Origin: an uncultured Collinsella sp.
GTDB taxonomy: Bacteria; Actinomycetota; Coriobacteriia; Coriobacteriales; Coriobacteriaceae
Assembly (NCBI GenBank): GCA_902496455.1
Contig: CABVAY010000005.1
Coordinates: forward strand, 1-64,000
Length of the DNA: 64,000 nt
Direction: 5' to 3'
The first letter of the stretch is position 1. Every line of letters starts with the position of its first letter. A program made the translations under genes and the position numbers. This document shows positions 54,265-62,538 of the stretch, in pieces. The notes beneath the pieces were generated by a model, which worked only from the letters and a program-made list of their open reading frames with translations, had not been told where the DNA came from and searched no databases.

Positions 54265-55665
54265 TTATGCCTCCGCGCGGAGCGGCGCGAAGCTGGCGGT
54301 ACCGCCCTCGATAACGCTCAGATAAGCACGGCCCGTACGCTTGGCGGTAGAGGACTGCAGGCGCTCGATCTCTTCCTCGAGGATCTGATTGACGCGCTCG
54401 TGACGACGATTTTCCATAATGCCGGCGGCAATAGCCTCGGCCCGCTCGATGCTCTCGCGCGAGATACGGGCAGTATCCTCGGGGAACACAGCGCTGTGAC
54501 GGCCGACATAGGCGGGGGCAGCAGGCTGAGGGGCAGCGACGGGAGTGGGGGCTGCAACAGTAGCAGGCTCGTCAATCTCATCCAGAATCGCGGTGGCGGC
54601 GGCCCACATGCCCTCGTGGCCCGAGTAATCGGCCATGGGAACATCAACCTCGAGCGAGGCGTCCGGAAGGTCGCCGGTGTCGATGCGATCTTGGGCATCA
54701 ATCGATGCAGTGATGGCTGCAGGCTCATCGAGGTCATCGAGGTCGATGCCCGCGGCACCGGAGATGATAGGCATGCTGGCGAGGTTTGCGTTGTACGGCG
54801 CAGCCTCGGCCGCCTGCTGTTGGGCAGGAGCGCCCCACAGCGAGCTTTCGGCGGCACGGCGGGCGGCAACGGCCTCCTCGTCCGCGGCCATGGCTTCATC
54901 AACGTACGAATTATCGGCAAAAGCGTTCGCGTCGCCCGAGGTAGCGTTGTAGACGTTATTGGATGCCGCGTTGGCAACGAGTGCCACGAAAGCCGCCGTG
55001 CTGCCCGCAGGGGCGGCCTGGGAGCCCGATACGGCACGCGCCGCGGCGGCGATCTCGTCGCGATTAAAGGAGCCGGTCTGCCCGCCGTTGGTGAGCTCGT
55101 CGATGGCGACTTGATAGACGTCGCGCGAGCGTGCAGGGTCGCAGCTCACCGGCGAATCGTCGTCGAGCATACTGTCGATCATGGACCAAGCCTCGGCCTC
55201 GTCCATGGCATCTGCGGCTCGAGCGATGGTAGGGACACCATCATCGGCATGACGGCGCTGGAACGCACCAGTCAGGCCGGAAAGGAATGCCGAGGTAGAC
55301 TGCTCCGCCTGAGCCTGAGAAGCAGAAGCCGCAGCGTAAGGAGTCGCATCCTGCTGCTGAGCTGGAATCGAGGCGGTCTTGAACTCGCTTTGATGCTGAT
55401 TGAGATTGGCGGCACCGCCCATGGCATCAGGCTGGAACAGACGCTCTTCACGCTGCGCACGGTGCTCGGAGATACCCAGCGAGGCGGCATAGATACCCAC
55501 GCCCGCCACCGCGCCCACGGCGAAGGGAACCGCACCCGCCACGACCGCCTCGTTCACCGACGAAAACGGCAGCGTCGCGGCATACATAACCACGGGAGTG
55601 GCAAGGCCGATCCCGCACGAAAGTCCGGCAAGGACTGCTCGTTGTGTTGCATCAGAAGAAGCCAT
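54265..55665 (-). CDS. hypothetical membrane-anchored, Ala-rich protein
   Basis: This 466-aa product is not recognised. It begins MASSDATQRAVLAGLSCGIG with two hydrophobic helices within the first 70 residues (ATPVVMYAATL, AVPFAVGAVAGVGIYAASLG), then a long acidic, Ala/Pro/Asp-rich region predicted to be disordered, with patches such as DEAEAWSMIDSMLDDDSP. It ends with a basic helix (RRHERVNQILEEEIERLQSS) and KRTGRAYLSVIEGG. ATG 55665 has GGGGAGA upstream. It precedes the VanZ-like gene in an operon. It may be a lineage-specific envelope scaffold. Confidence 0.65.
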   Translation of the reverse strand: MASSDATQRAVLAGLSCGIGLATPVVMYAATLPFSSVNEAVVAGAVPFAVGAVAGVGIYAASLGISEHRAQREERLFQPDAMGGAANLNQHQSEFKTASIPAQQQDATPYAAASASQAQAEQSTSAFLSGLTGAFQRRHADDGVPTIARAADAMDEAEAWSMIDSMLDDDSPVSCDPARSRDVYQVAIDELTNGGQTGSFNRDEIAAAARAVSGSQAAPAGSTAAFVALVANAASNNVYNATSGDANAFADNSYVDEAMAADEEAVAARRAAESSLWGAPAQQQAAEAAPYNANLASMPIISGAAGIDLDDLDEPAAITASIDAQDRIDTGDLPDASLEVDVPMADYSGHEGMWAAATAILDEIDEPATVAAPTPVAAPQPAAPAYVGRHSAVFPEDTARISRESIERAEAIAAGIMENRRHERVNQILEEEIERLQSSTAKRTGRAYLSVIEGGTASFAPLRAEA

Positions 55666-55909
55666 GAGCTCTCCCCATCTTCCAGCACCCAAATCGCATC
55701 ATTCAGTTGGCTGCGCGAGAGAAGATGAAGCGGGGCTATGCCCCAAAGCAACGGTATATGGTTCGTTTCATCTGCGTTTTCCGTCGCGAAGCTTAAAAGC
55801 TATTATGCGAAACCGCCCCGTCGATTGCAAGCGACGATGTCGGATTGAAACGGGAAACCTGCTGCTCGTCGGTCTTATGGTTAAAAATAAGTGCGAAGCG
55901 GCGATATAG

Positions 55910-55941
55910 AAAAGGGCCGAGGCTCAAAGCCCCGACCCTTT
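55910..55941 (-). terminator. terminator of rho
   Basis: AAAGGGCCGAGGCT can pair with AGCCCCGACCCTTT (two imperfect pairs) over a 3-nt loop. On the minus strand it ends in TTTTC, about 40 bp after the rho stop. Confidence 0.72.
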
Positions 55942-55978
55942 ATTGCATTGATGGCTATCGCCGCGTGTGGATGACAAC

Positions 55979-58552
55979 CTAGAACGTCTGCTCGTAGTCG
56001 CTGTGCTTTTTGGCCGAACGCACCAGGAACTCCTGGTTGGTGTTGGTGCCCTTAAGACCCTTGATAAACGATGCGGCCGCGCGCTCGGTGTTGTTCATGC
56101 CGGCAAGAATGCGACGTAGACCAAAGACAAACGGACGCATCTGCTCGTCGACCAACAGGTCCTCGTTACGCGTACCGGAGGCAACGGGGTCGATAGCCGG
56201 GAAGATGCGGCGGTCGGCCAGGTCGCGGTCGAGCTTGAGCTCCATGTTGCCGGTGCCCTTGAACTCCTCAAAGATGACCTCGTCCATCTTTGAACCGGTG
56301 TCGATGAGGGCAGAGGCCAGGATGGTGAGCGAGCCACCGTTCTCGATATTACGGGCTGCGCCCAAGAAGCGCTTGGGAGGATACAGTGCCGCCGAATCGA
56401 CGCCGCCCGAAAGGATGCGGCCTGAGGCGGGCGCCGCCAAGTTGTAGGCGCGGGCAAGACGCGTGATGGAGTCGAGCACCACCACGACGTCGCCGCCCAG
56501 CTCCACGATGCGCTTGGCGCGCTCGATGACGAGCTCCGCCACGCGAGTGTGGTTGTCGGCGGGCATATCGAAGGTCGACGCCACAACCTCGCCCTTGATG
56601 GAACGCTGCATATCGGTGACCTCTTCGGGGCGCTCGTCGACGAGCAAGCAGATGAGGTGCACCTCGGGGTTGTTAATCGAGATAGACTGGCAGATCTTCT
56701 TGAGGATCGTGGTCTTGCCGGCCTTGGGCGGGGACACGATCAGGCCACGCTGACCCTTGCCAATCGGCGACACGATGTCGATGGCGCGACCGGTAATGGA
56801 GTCCTTGCCGTGCTCCATGCGCAGCGGCTCGTTGGGATAGACCGGGGTGAGGTCACCAAACTTGGGGCGGTTGCGAATCTGCTCGGGGTCTAGACCGTTG
56901 ACGGTCGTGATTTTGGCGAGGCCGGCGCGCTTGTCGCCGCCGCGCGAAGGACGAAGCGAGCCCTCGATGACGTCGCCCGTGCGCAGACGCGCGGAGCGGA
57001 TGAGGTAGGCGGGGACGAAGGCGTCGTCGTTGGACTTCATGTAACCGTGGGCATGGATGATACCGGAGCTGTCCGGACGAATCTGCAGGATGCCCTTGAT
57101 GTCGCGGAAGCCCTCGGCCTTCGCGGCGGTGACGTAGATCTCCTCGACGAGCTCGGCTTTCTTCTTGCCGGTCGTCTCAATCTCGAACTCCTTGGCCTTC
57201 TCGCGCAGTTCGGCGACCTTCATGGCCGCAAGTTCCTCACGCGAAAGCGTGGGCTCGGTGGGGGCGGCGTTGCGCTCCTTGTTGCGCTGTTTGCGATCGC
57301 GCTGGCGGTTGCGACGGTCGTTGTTGCGGTCGTCCTTGCGCTCGCTGCGGTCGTCATTGCGCTTGTGCTGGCGACGGTTGGGGCGAGCGCCGTCTTCGGC
57401 CTCGGCGGGCGCGGCGCCATCGGTTGCGGCGGCGTCGGCGTTAGCCACAGTATCATCGCTGGCCTCGGCCTTGGAATCGCCCTGCAGCTCGGCCTCGGCC
57501 TGCTGCTCGGACGCCTTGGCCTTAGCGGACTTCTTACGACCGCGCTTGGGCTTCTCAGACGCAGGCTGTTCGACGTCCTGGGGCTCGGCGGCGTCAGTCG
57601 ATGCATCGGCGGTCGTCTCGGCGGAATCCTCGGACGCAACCTTCTTGGCAGACTTAGCCTTGGACGTGCGCTTAGCAGCAGTGCGACGGCTGCGACCGGG
57701 ACGGAGGTCGGCGGGCTCGACATCGGCGGGAGCGGCCTCGGAAGTCGTAGCATCCTGGACGGGCGCGTCGGCGGCGGTTGCAGACTCGGCGGTCGCCGCA
57801 GCATCCCGAGCGGCGGCGGCTGCGGCTGCGGCCTTCTCGGCCTCGACGAAGGCCTTGGGCTTGCGACCGCGACGGTGCGGGCGCAAAGCCGGATCGACAA
57901 CGGGAACTTCGCTGGCCTCGACAGGCGCAGCGGGCTCAACAGGCGATGTGCCCTCCCCTGCCGCGGAACGGACCGAAGCCTCAGTGAGCTCGGGGGTTAC
58001 CTGATCGGCAACCTGCTCGGCCTTAGCAGCCGTGCGACGGCGTGTGCGCGGTACCGACTTCTCGGTCGGCTGGTCGGCGACAGGGGTCTCGGTGGCGGCA
58101 GGCGTCTCGGGCACAGACGGAGCTGCAAGCTCGGTCAGAGCCGCGGCCTCGCGCTCGGCAGCACGACGGCGGGCGCGCACCACCTGAGCCTCGCTAATCT
58201 GCGCCAACGCACGTGCCTGCGCGACCTCATCGGAAATCGGCGCCGAGGAGTCAGCTGCAACGGTGCGCTTGACGCGCGTCATGCGCGTGGTACGGCGCTT
58301 GGGCTTGGTGACCTCCTCGCCGTCAGCAGCAGGCTTGGCCGTGCGGCGCGTACGCTTGGGCTTTGCCGGAGCAGCCTCCTCACCAGTTGCAGGCACGGCC
58401 TTCTCAGCCGTTGCAGGCGTAGGCGTCGAAGCAGCCTTAGGCGTCTCAGGAGCCGAGGCATGCGCGGGCGCCGCGACCTGGTCCGACGCAACCGGTGCAG
58501 CGGGAGCGGCTTGCGTCGTCGTTATTTCGTTTTCTTGCTGTTGATCAGACAC
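55979..58552 (-). CDS. rho: transcription termination factor Rho with long N-terminal extension
   Basis: The 857-aa protein is roughly twice the normal Rho length. The last 410 residues are a complete Rho: Rho_N (LREKAKEFEIETTGKKKAEL), an RNA-binding cold-shock-like domain (SSGIIHAHGYMKSNDDAF), Walker A (PPKAGKTTILKK), Walker B (VVVLDSITRLARAYN) and the Q/R-loops (FKGTGNMELKLDRDLA). The first 430 or so are an Ala/Pro/Glu-rich stretch with Lys/Arg patches (KPKRTRRTAK, KPKRRTTRMT, RRGRKPK), an intrinsically disordered insert seen in high-GC Gram-positives. The start is GTG 58552 with a weak ribosome site. Confidence 0.96.
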   Translation of the reverse strand: MSDQQQENEITTTQAAPAAPVASDQVAAPAHASAPETPKAASTPTPATAEKAVPATGEEAAPAKPKRTRRTAKPAADGEEVTKPKRRTTRMTRVKRTVAADSSAPISDEVAQARALAQISEAQVVRARRRAAEREAAALTELAAPSVPETPAATETPVADQPTEKSVPRTRRRTAAKAEQVADQVTPELTEASVRSAAGEGTSPVEPAAPVEASEVPVVDPALRPHRRGRKPKAFVEAEKAAAAAAAARDAAATAESATAADAPVQDATTSEAAPADVEPADLRPGRSRRTAAKRTSKAKSAKKVASEDSAETTADASTDAAEPQDVEQPASEKPKRGRKKSAKAKASEQQAEAELQGDSKAEASDDTVANADAAATDGAAPAEAEDGARPNRRQHKRNDDRSERKDDRNNDRRNRQRDRKQRNKERNAAPTEPTLSREELAAMKVAELREKAKEFEIETTGKKKAELVEEIYVTAAKAEGFRDIKGILQIRPDSSGIIHAHGYMKSNDDAFVPAYLIRSARLRTGDVIEGSLRPSRGGDKRAGLAKITTVNGLDPEQIRNRPKFGDLTPVYPNEPLRMEHGKDSITGRAIDIVSPIGKGQRGLIVSPPKAGKTTILKKICQSISINNPEVHLICLLVDERPEEVTDMQRSIKGEVVASTFDMPADNHTRVAELVIERAKRIVELGGDVVVVLDSITRLARAYNLAAPASGRILSGGVDSAALYPPKRFLGAARNIENGGSLTILASALIDTGSKMDEVIFEEFKGTGNMELKLDRDLADRRIFPAIDPVASGTRNEDLLVDEQMRPFVFGLRRILAGMNNTERAAASFIKGLKGTNTNQEFLVRSAKKHSDYEQTF

Positions 58553-58807
58553 AGTGTTTGCTCAACTTTCTTTTCAAGCCCTGTGATCACATGCTCCCTG
58601 CATAAACCTTCAGGGCGGCTAAACAGTCTAGCTCCGTCAAATACCGACGGACATCATTGATCTGTATCGAGATATTTGCGTCATATACGCAGCGTTAGTG
58701 TAACACAACCGCAACCACCTGCAACTTAGTCATTGAGGACGTTCTTAAACGACTAGTCAAAAGGGACAATCTTTGGTTTAACACCCACAAATCTGACTGC
58801 CTCCGCC

Positions 58808-58958
58808 AAAACTGTGGCGGTTTACTACGATGAATCGCTCAACCGCGATCACTCCGAAACTTGTTGAACTAAAACCGCAGGTAGATGCCTTGCACTTTTT
58901 TGCGAAAAGCCGGCGTAGTTGGAATTTCTCATTTCATCGTAGTAAACCGGCATAGTTT
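58808..58958. mobile_element. MITE-like inverted-repeat unit
   Basis: The 26 bp at 58808-58833 match the reverse complement of 58933-58958 with three mismatches. The inner 16 bp (GGTTTACTACGATGAA / TTCATCGTAGTAAACC) are perfect. The 151-bp unit has no coding capacity and no obvious flanking duplication. It could be a MITE or a REP/BIME-type element mobilised by a RAYT such as that at 44995. Confidence 0.5.
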
Positions 58959-59004
58959 CGTATTTCCAGCAGTTCCAAATTCGTCAATACGTCGGCGTTT
59001 GCAA

Positions 59005-59035
59005 AAAGCCCGACCTCCGTGGGAGATCGGGCTTT
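59005..59035 (-). terminator. terminator of argS
   Basis: AAAGCCCGACCTCC pairs with GGAGATCGGGCTTT (one mismatch) over a 3-nt loop. On the minus strand it ends in TTTTTG, about 45 bp after the argS stop. Confidence 0.88.
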
Positions 59036-59080
59036 CAAGGCTTAGTTAAACCAAGTCTGTACGGTCAAATGACCCGTAGC

Positions 59081-60934
59081 TTACATCTGCTCGGGCGCGG
59101 AAACGCCAACGAGGGTGAGCACCAGGGCGAGCGTCACGCGGACGGCATCGCAAGCGGCCAGACGGGCACGCGAAAGCTCGGGGTCGACGGGACGGCCCTC
59201 GCTCGGCAGCACCTGGCAGGCAGCGTAGAAGCTGTGGAAGTCGCCGGCAAGCTCCTCGGCAAAGTGCGTCAGACGGAACGGGGCGCGGTCGCGAGCGCAG
59301 CTGGCGATGAGGTCGGTGAGCTCGTTGAGCTTACGCGAAAGGGCGAGCTCGGTCGGGTCGGTCAGCAGCGAGTAATCGACGTTCTCACCGATGGCCTTGG
59401 CGGCGACGGCCTTCATGCCCATCTCGTCAGCCTGCTCGGGCGTAACGTCGGCGGCACGGCGCAGAATGGAGCACACGCGGGCGTGAGCGTACTGCACGTA
59501 GTACACCGGGTTGGAGTTGTCGCGCTTCTTGACGGCCTCGATATCGAAGTCGACCATCTGGTTGGAGCTCTTGGAGATGAGCGTGTAACGGGCAGCGTCG
59601 GAGCCGACCTCGTCGACGAGCTCCTGCAGGGTCACCATGGTGCCCTTGCGCTTGGACATACGGACGGGCTTGCCGTTGCGCAGCAGGTTGACGAGCTGGC
59701 CCAGCAGAACCTCAAACTTGCCGGGGTAGCCCAGAGCGTCGCAGACGCAGCGGACGCGCTCGATGTAGCCGTGGTGGTCGGCGCCCCAGATGTCGATGAC
59801 GTGGTCGACGCGCTGGAACTTATCCCAGTGATAGGCGACGTCGGAGGCAAAGTAGGTGTACTCGCCGTCGGACTTGATCAGGACGCGGTCCTTGTCATCG
59901 CCCAGGTCGGTGGAGCGGAACCACAGGGCGCCGTCCTTGGTGTAGAGGTAGCCCATCTTGTCGAGCTTCTCAAAAGCGCGGTCGACGGCGGAGGTGCCGG
60001 CGGTCTCGCCCTCGGTGTCCTTCACGTACAGGGAGCGCTCGGAGAACCAACGATCGAAGTCGCAGTTAACGGCGTGGCAAAGGTCGCGCATGTTGTCGAC
60101 CATCTTTACGTAGCCGCGCTCGCGGAAGCTCTCCATGCGCTCCTGCGGATCGGCGTTGACCCACTTATCGCCATCGGTGCGCCAGAACTCGGCGGCCTCA
60201 TCGATGATGTAGTCGCCGCCGTAGGAGTCCTTGCCCAGGGTCTCGGCAAAGTTGTCCTGGTACGGATGGGTCTCGGGATGCTCGTCGTTCTCATCGGCAA
60301 CGAAGGCGTCGCGGTCAGCGATCAGCAGCTTGTGAGCCTCGTCGATATCCACGCCCTGCTTGGCGATGATGTCGGCAAGCTGCATATAGCGCGTGCTGAT
60401 GGAGTTGCCGAAGGTGTTCATCTGAGAGCCGTGGTCATTGATGTAGAACTCACGCTGGATGTCGTAACCGGCGTGATCCATAACACGGCAGAGGGAGTCA
60501 CCCAGAGCGGCCCAGCGGCCATGGCCGATGTGCATGGGGCCGACGGGGTTGGCGGAGACGAACTCGACCTGGGTCTTCAAGCCGCCACCGACGTTGGACT
60601 TAGCGAAGTCCATGCCCTTCTCGCGGGCCTCGCCAAAGATGGCATTCTTGACAGCAACGGAAAGGTAGAAGTTGATGAAGCCGGGGCCTGCGATCTCGAC
60701 CTTCTCAATCGCGGGGTCCTCGGGCATATGGGCAACGATGGCCTCGGCGATCTTACGCGGGGCGCAGTGGGCCAGCTTGGCGGACTTCAGGGCCATGGTA
60801 GAGGTCCACTCGCCATGAGAAGTGTCAGCCGGTCGCTCGATAGCGCAATCGTCAAGTTCAAATGCGGAAAGGTCGCCGGCCTCCTGGGCCGCAGCAAGCG
60901 CAGCGCGTACCAGCTCTTCAATCTTCTCGGGCAT
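59081..60934 (-). CDS. argS: arginyl-tRNA synthetase
   Basis: The 617-aa class I synthetase charges tRNA-Arg. The HIGH motif is in VGPMHIGHGRWAALGDSLCR, and the KMSKS-like site is VRMSKRKGTMVTL. The N-terminal Add-1-type region and a C-terminal DALR domain (SCARDRAPFRLTHFAEELAG) are complete. ATG 60934 is chosen because a strong AAGGAGG lies 6 bp upstream. A longer frame to 61063 has no site. It lies between the rho block and carD with its own terminator. Confidence 0.97.
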   Translation of the reverse strand: MPEKIEELVRAALAAAQEAGDLSAFELDDCAIERPADTSHGEWTSTMALKSAKLAHCAPRKIAEAIVAHMPEDPAIEKVEIAGPGFINFYLSVAVKNAIFGEAREKGMDFAKSNVGGGLKTQVEFVSANPVGPMHIGHGRWAALGDSLCRVMDHAGYDIQREFYINDHGSQMNTFGNSISTRYMQLADIIAKQGVDIDEAHKLLIADRDAFVADENDEHPETHPYQDNFAETLGKDSYGGDYIIDEAAEFWRTDGDKWVNADPQERMESFRERGYVKMVDNMRDLCHAVNCDFDRWFSERSLYVKDTEGETAGTSAVDRAFEKLDKMGYLYTKDGALWFRSTDLGDDKDRVLIKSDGEYTYFASDVAYHWDKFQRVDHVIDIWGADHHGYIERVRCVCDALGYPGKFEVLLGQLVNLLRNGKPVRMSKRKGTMVTLQELVDEVGSDAARYTLISKSSNQMVDFDIEAVKKRDNSNPVYYVQYAHARVCSILRRAADVTPEQADEMGMKAVAAKAIGENVDYSLLTDPTELALSRKLNELTDLIASCARDRAPFRLTHFAEELAGDFHSFYAACQVLPSEGRPVDPELSRARLAACDAVRVTLALVLTLVGVSAPEQM

Positions 60935-61276
60935 AGATCCTCCTTGTGTTAAAGCCCCCGAGCTCTTGGTCACTCGTAGGGCAAAAGCCAGAGTTTGTAG
61001 CACTCTATCACAAGCGACGGGCACTGTCGCAGGGTAAAGCCAATCGATATTGCATATGCACAAAATTGACTACAGCTTGTATGGAGTCACTCAAAGATGC
61101 CGGTCTGCCTGCAGATTATGCAAGCGTTGAAAATGCATAAAGGTGTGAATGAGCTGCGTCTGTTATCGAATACTCTTACCTATCGGAGTTGTGTGCTTTT
61201 CCTGCATAAAGTAAGGGTTTGCGCACGTCAGCGTGTTATTCTAGTCATACGTAAATTCGTATAAGTTGGAGGTAGC
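60935..61276. other. divergent gap between argS and carD
   Basis: No gene was found. The gap should carry both promoters. TTGGAGGTAGC serves as the carD ribosome site. No clean -35/-10 pair was identified. Confidence 0.4.
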
Positions 61277-61762
61277 ATGTTCTCAATCGGTCAACACGTC
61301 ATTCATCCGGGTCAGGGAGTCTGCACCGTCGTCGGTTTTAGGGACGACACACCGCAGCCCATGCTGCTGCTCGAGACCAAGCAGGGACATGCGCAGACGA
61401 TCCTCATGTACCCCGTGGCGCAGGCCGACCGTTTGCACGCCGCCATCTCTCAGCAAGATGCCGAGCACCTGCTGAGCCACTATGACGAGCTGGAGTGCGA
61501 CACCTTTACCGAGCGCAACAGCTCACTTGAGGAGACGCACTTTAAACAGCAGCTCAAGCTGGGCGCGCCCGAGACGGTCCGCGTGGCAAAGACCATGATG
61601 CACCGCATTCGCCAGGCCGAGGAAGCTGATAAAAAGCCCAGCTCCTACTACATGCGCGTACTCAAGGAAGCCAAACGCCGCTCCATCGAGGAGTTCGCTG
61701 TGGCCTTGGGCGTCACCGAGGAGGACGCTGAAGCCCGCCTAGCCCAAGCCGCCCTCAACTAA
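61277..61762 (+). CDS. carD: CarD-family RNA polymerase-binding regulator
   Basis: The 161-aa protein starts MFSIGQHVIHPGQGVCTVVG, the CarD/CdnL/TRCF-RID domain that binds the polymerase beta subunit. The helical C-terminal part (YYMRVLKEAKRRSIEEFAVA) is the DNA-contacting region. CarD stabilises promoter open complexes, often at rRNA genes. GGAGGTAGC precedes the ATG. It is followed by a REP-like hairpin and the HD hydrolase. Confidence 0.92.
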   Translation: MFSIGQHVIHPGQGVCTVVGFRDDTPQPMLLLETKQGHAQTILMYPVAQADRLHAAISQQDAEHLLSHYDELECDTFTERNSSLEETHFKQQLKLGAPETVRVAKTMMHRIRQAEEADKKPSSYYMRVLKEAKRRSIEEFAVALGVTEEDAEARLAQAALN

Positions 61763-61774
61763 CCCAACCGCGCC

Positions 61775-61815
61775 AAAACCACCACAAAGGGGACAGGCAC
61801 CTTTGTGGTGGTTTT
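61775..61815. repeat. REP-like hairpin 1
   Basis: AAAACCACCACAAAGG pairs perfectly with CCTTTGTGGTGGTTTT over a 9-nt loop (GGACAGGCA). It lies between carD and the HD gene and can act as a terminator in both directions. A copy with identical stems is at 62485. Confidence 0.88.
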
Positions 61816-61869
61816 CTTGTTCTAGTAGTATTCATTCTTATCGATACCCACGAGCACAAGGAGTCTCCT

Positions 61870-62469
61870 ATGGCAGAGCCGCTTACCGCCGGAATCACCC
61901 GCGACCGCGCGTTCGAACTGCTCAACGAGCACAACAAGGACCCGTTCCACATCACCCATGGCGAGACGGTCGAGGGCACTATGCGCTACTTTGCGCGCGA
62001 GTTCGACCCCGAGAACGAGGAGTTTTGGGGCATCGTCGGTCTGCTGCACGACCTGGATTGGGAGGAGCATGAGGACGACCCCATGAACCACACCATCTAT
62101 GCTGCCGAGATTCTTGAGGGCGAAGGTGCGTCTCCCGAGCTCATTCACGCCATCCAGACGCACACGTCCGACTTCAACACCTCGCTGCCCAAGCCCGAGC
62201 TGCAGATGGAAAAGATCCTGTTTGCCTGCGATGAGCTCACCGGCCTGATCGGCGCTGCAGTCATCATGCGCCCGAGCAAGAGCGTTATGGACTTTACGAC
62301 CAAGTCGCTCAAGAAGAAGTTCAAGGACAAGCGCTTTGCCGCCGGCTGCTCGCGCGACGTGATTACGCAGGGCGCCGAGATGCTGGGTTGGGAGCTACCC
62401 GAACTCTTTGACCGCACCATCGCGGCCATGCAGTCCTTCGCCCCCGACCGCGATACCTTCCAGGCCTAA
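61870..62469 (+). CDS. HD-domain hydrolase
   Basis: The 199-aa protein belongs to the HD superfamily of metal-dependent phosphohydrolases. His/Asp ligands are in FHITHGETVEGTMRYFA, GLLHDLDWEEHEDDPMNHT and IQTHTSDF. No partner domain is present, so the substrate (nucleotide or other) is unknown. ATG 61870 has CAAGGAG upstream. It sits between two REP-like hairpins. The gene is complete and its codon use fits the backbone. Confidence 0.85.
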   Translation: MAEPLTAGITRDRAFELLNEHNKDPFHITHGETVEGTMRYFAREFDPENEEFWGIVGLLHDLDWEEHEDDPMNHTIYAAEILEGEGASPELIHAIQTHTSDFNTSLPKPELQMEKILFACDELTGLIGAAVIMRPSKSVMDFTTKSLKKKFKDKRFAAGCSRDVITQGAEMLGWELPELFDRTIAAMQSFAPDRDTFQA

Positions 62470-62484
62470 CCGCCCACGCCACCT

Positions 62485-62525
62485 AAAACCACCACAAAGG
62501 AGAAAGGCACCTTTGTGGTGGTTTT
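62485..62525. repeat. REP-like hairpin 2
   Basis: The stems AAAACCACCACAAAGG / CCTTTGTGGTGGTTTT are the same as in the copy at 61775. Only the loop differs (AGAAAGGCA). It lies between the convergent HD and proA genes and probably terminates both. Confidence 0.88.
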
Positions 62526-62538
62526 TCTTGCGCGGGCG

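Larger units (their letters stand above)
58553..59080. other. intergenic stretch between rho and argS
   Basis: No gene was found. It contains the rho promoter side, a 151-bp inverted-repeat unit at 58808-58958 and the argS terminator at 59005-59035, all listed separately. The rest has no recognisable signal. Confidence 0.55.

Noticed and set aside
57047..58660. 537-aa plus-strand frame opposite rho
   Set aside because: It mirrors the Ala/Glu-rich rho extension on the other strand and has no start signal or family features.
59069..60952. 627-aa plus-strand frame opposite argS
   Set aside because: It is the antisense of argS, and its Val/Leu/Gly/Asp-rich text is a codon artefact.
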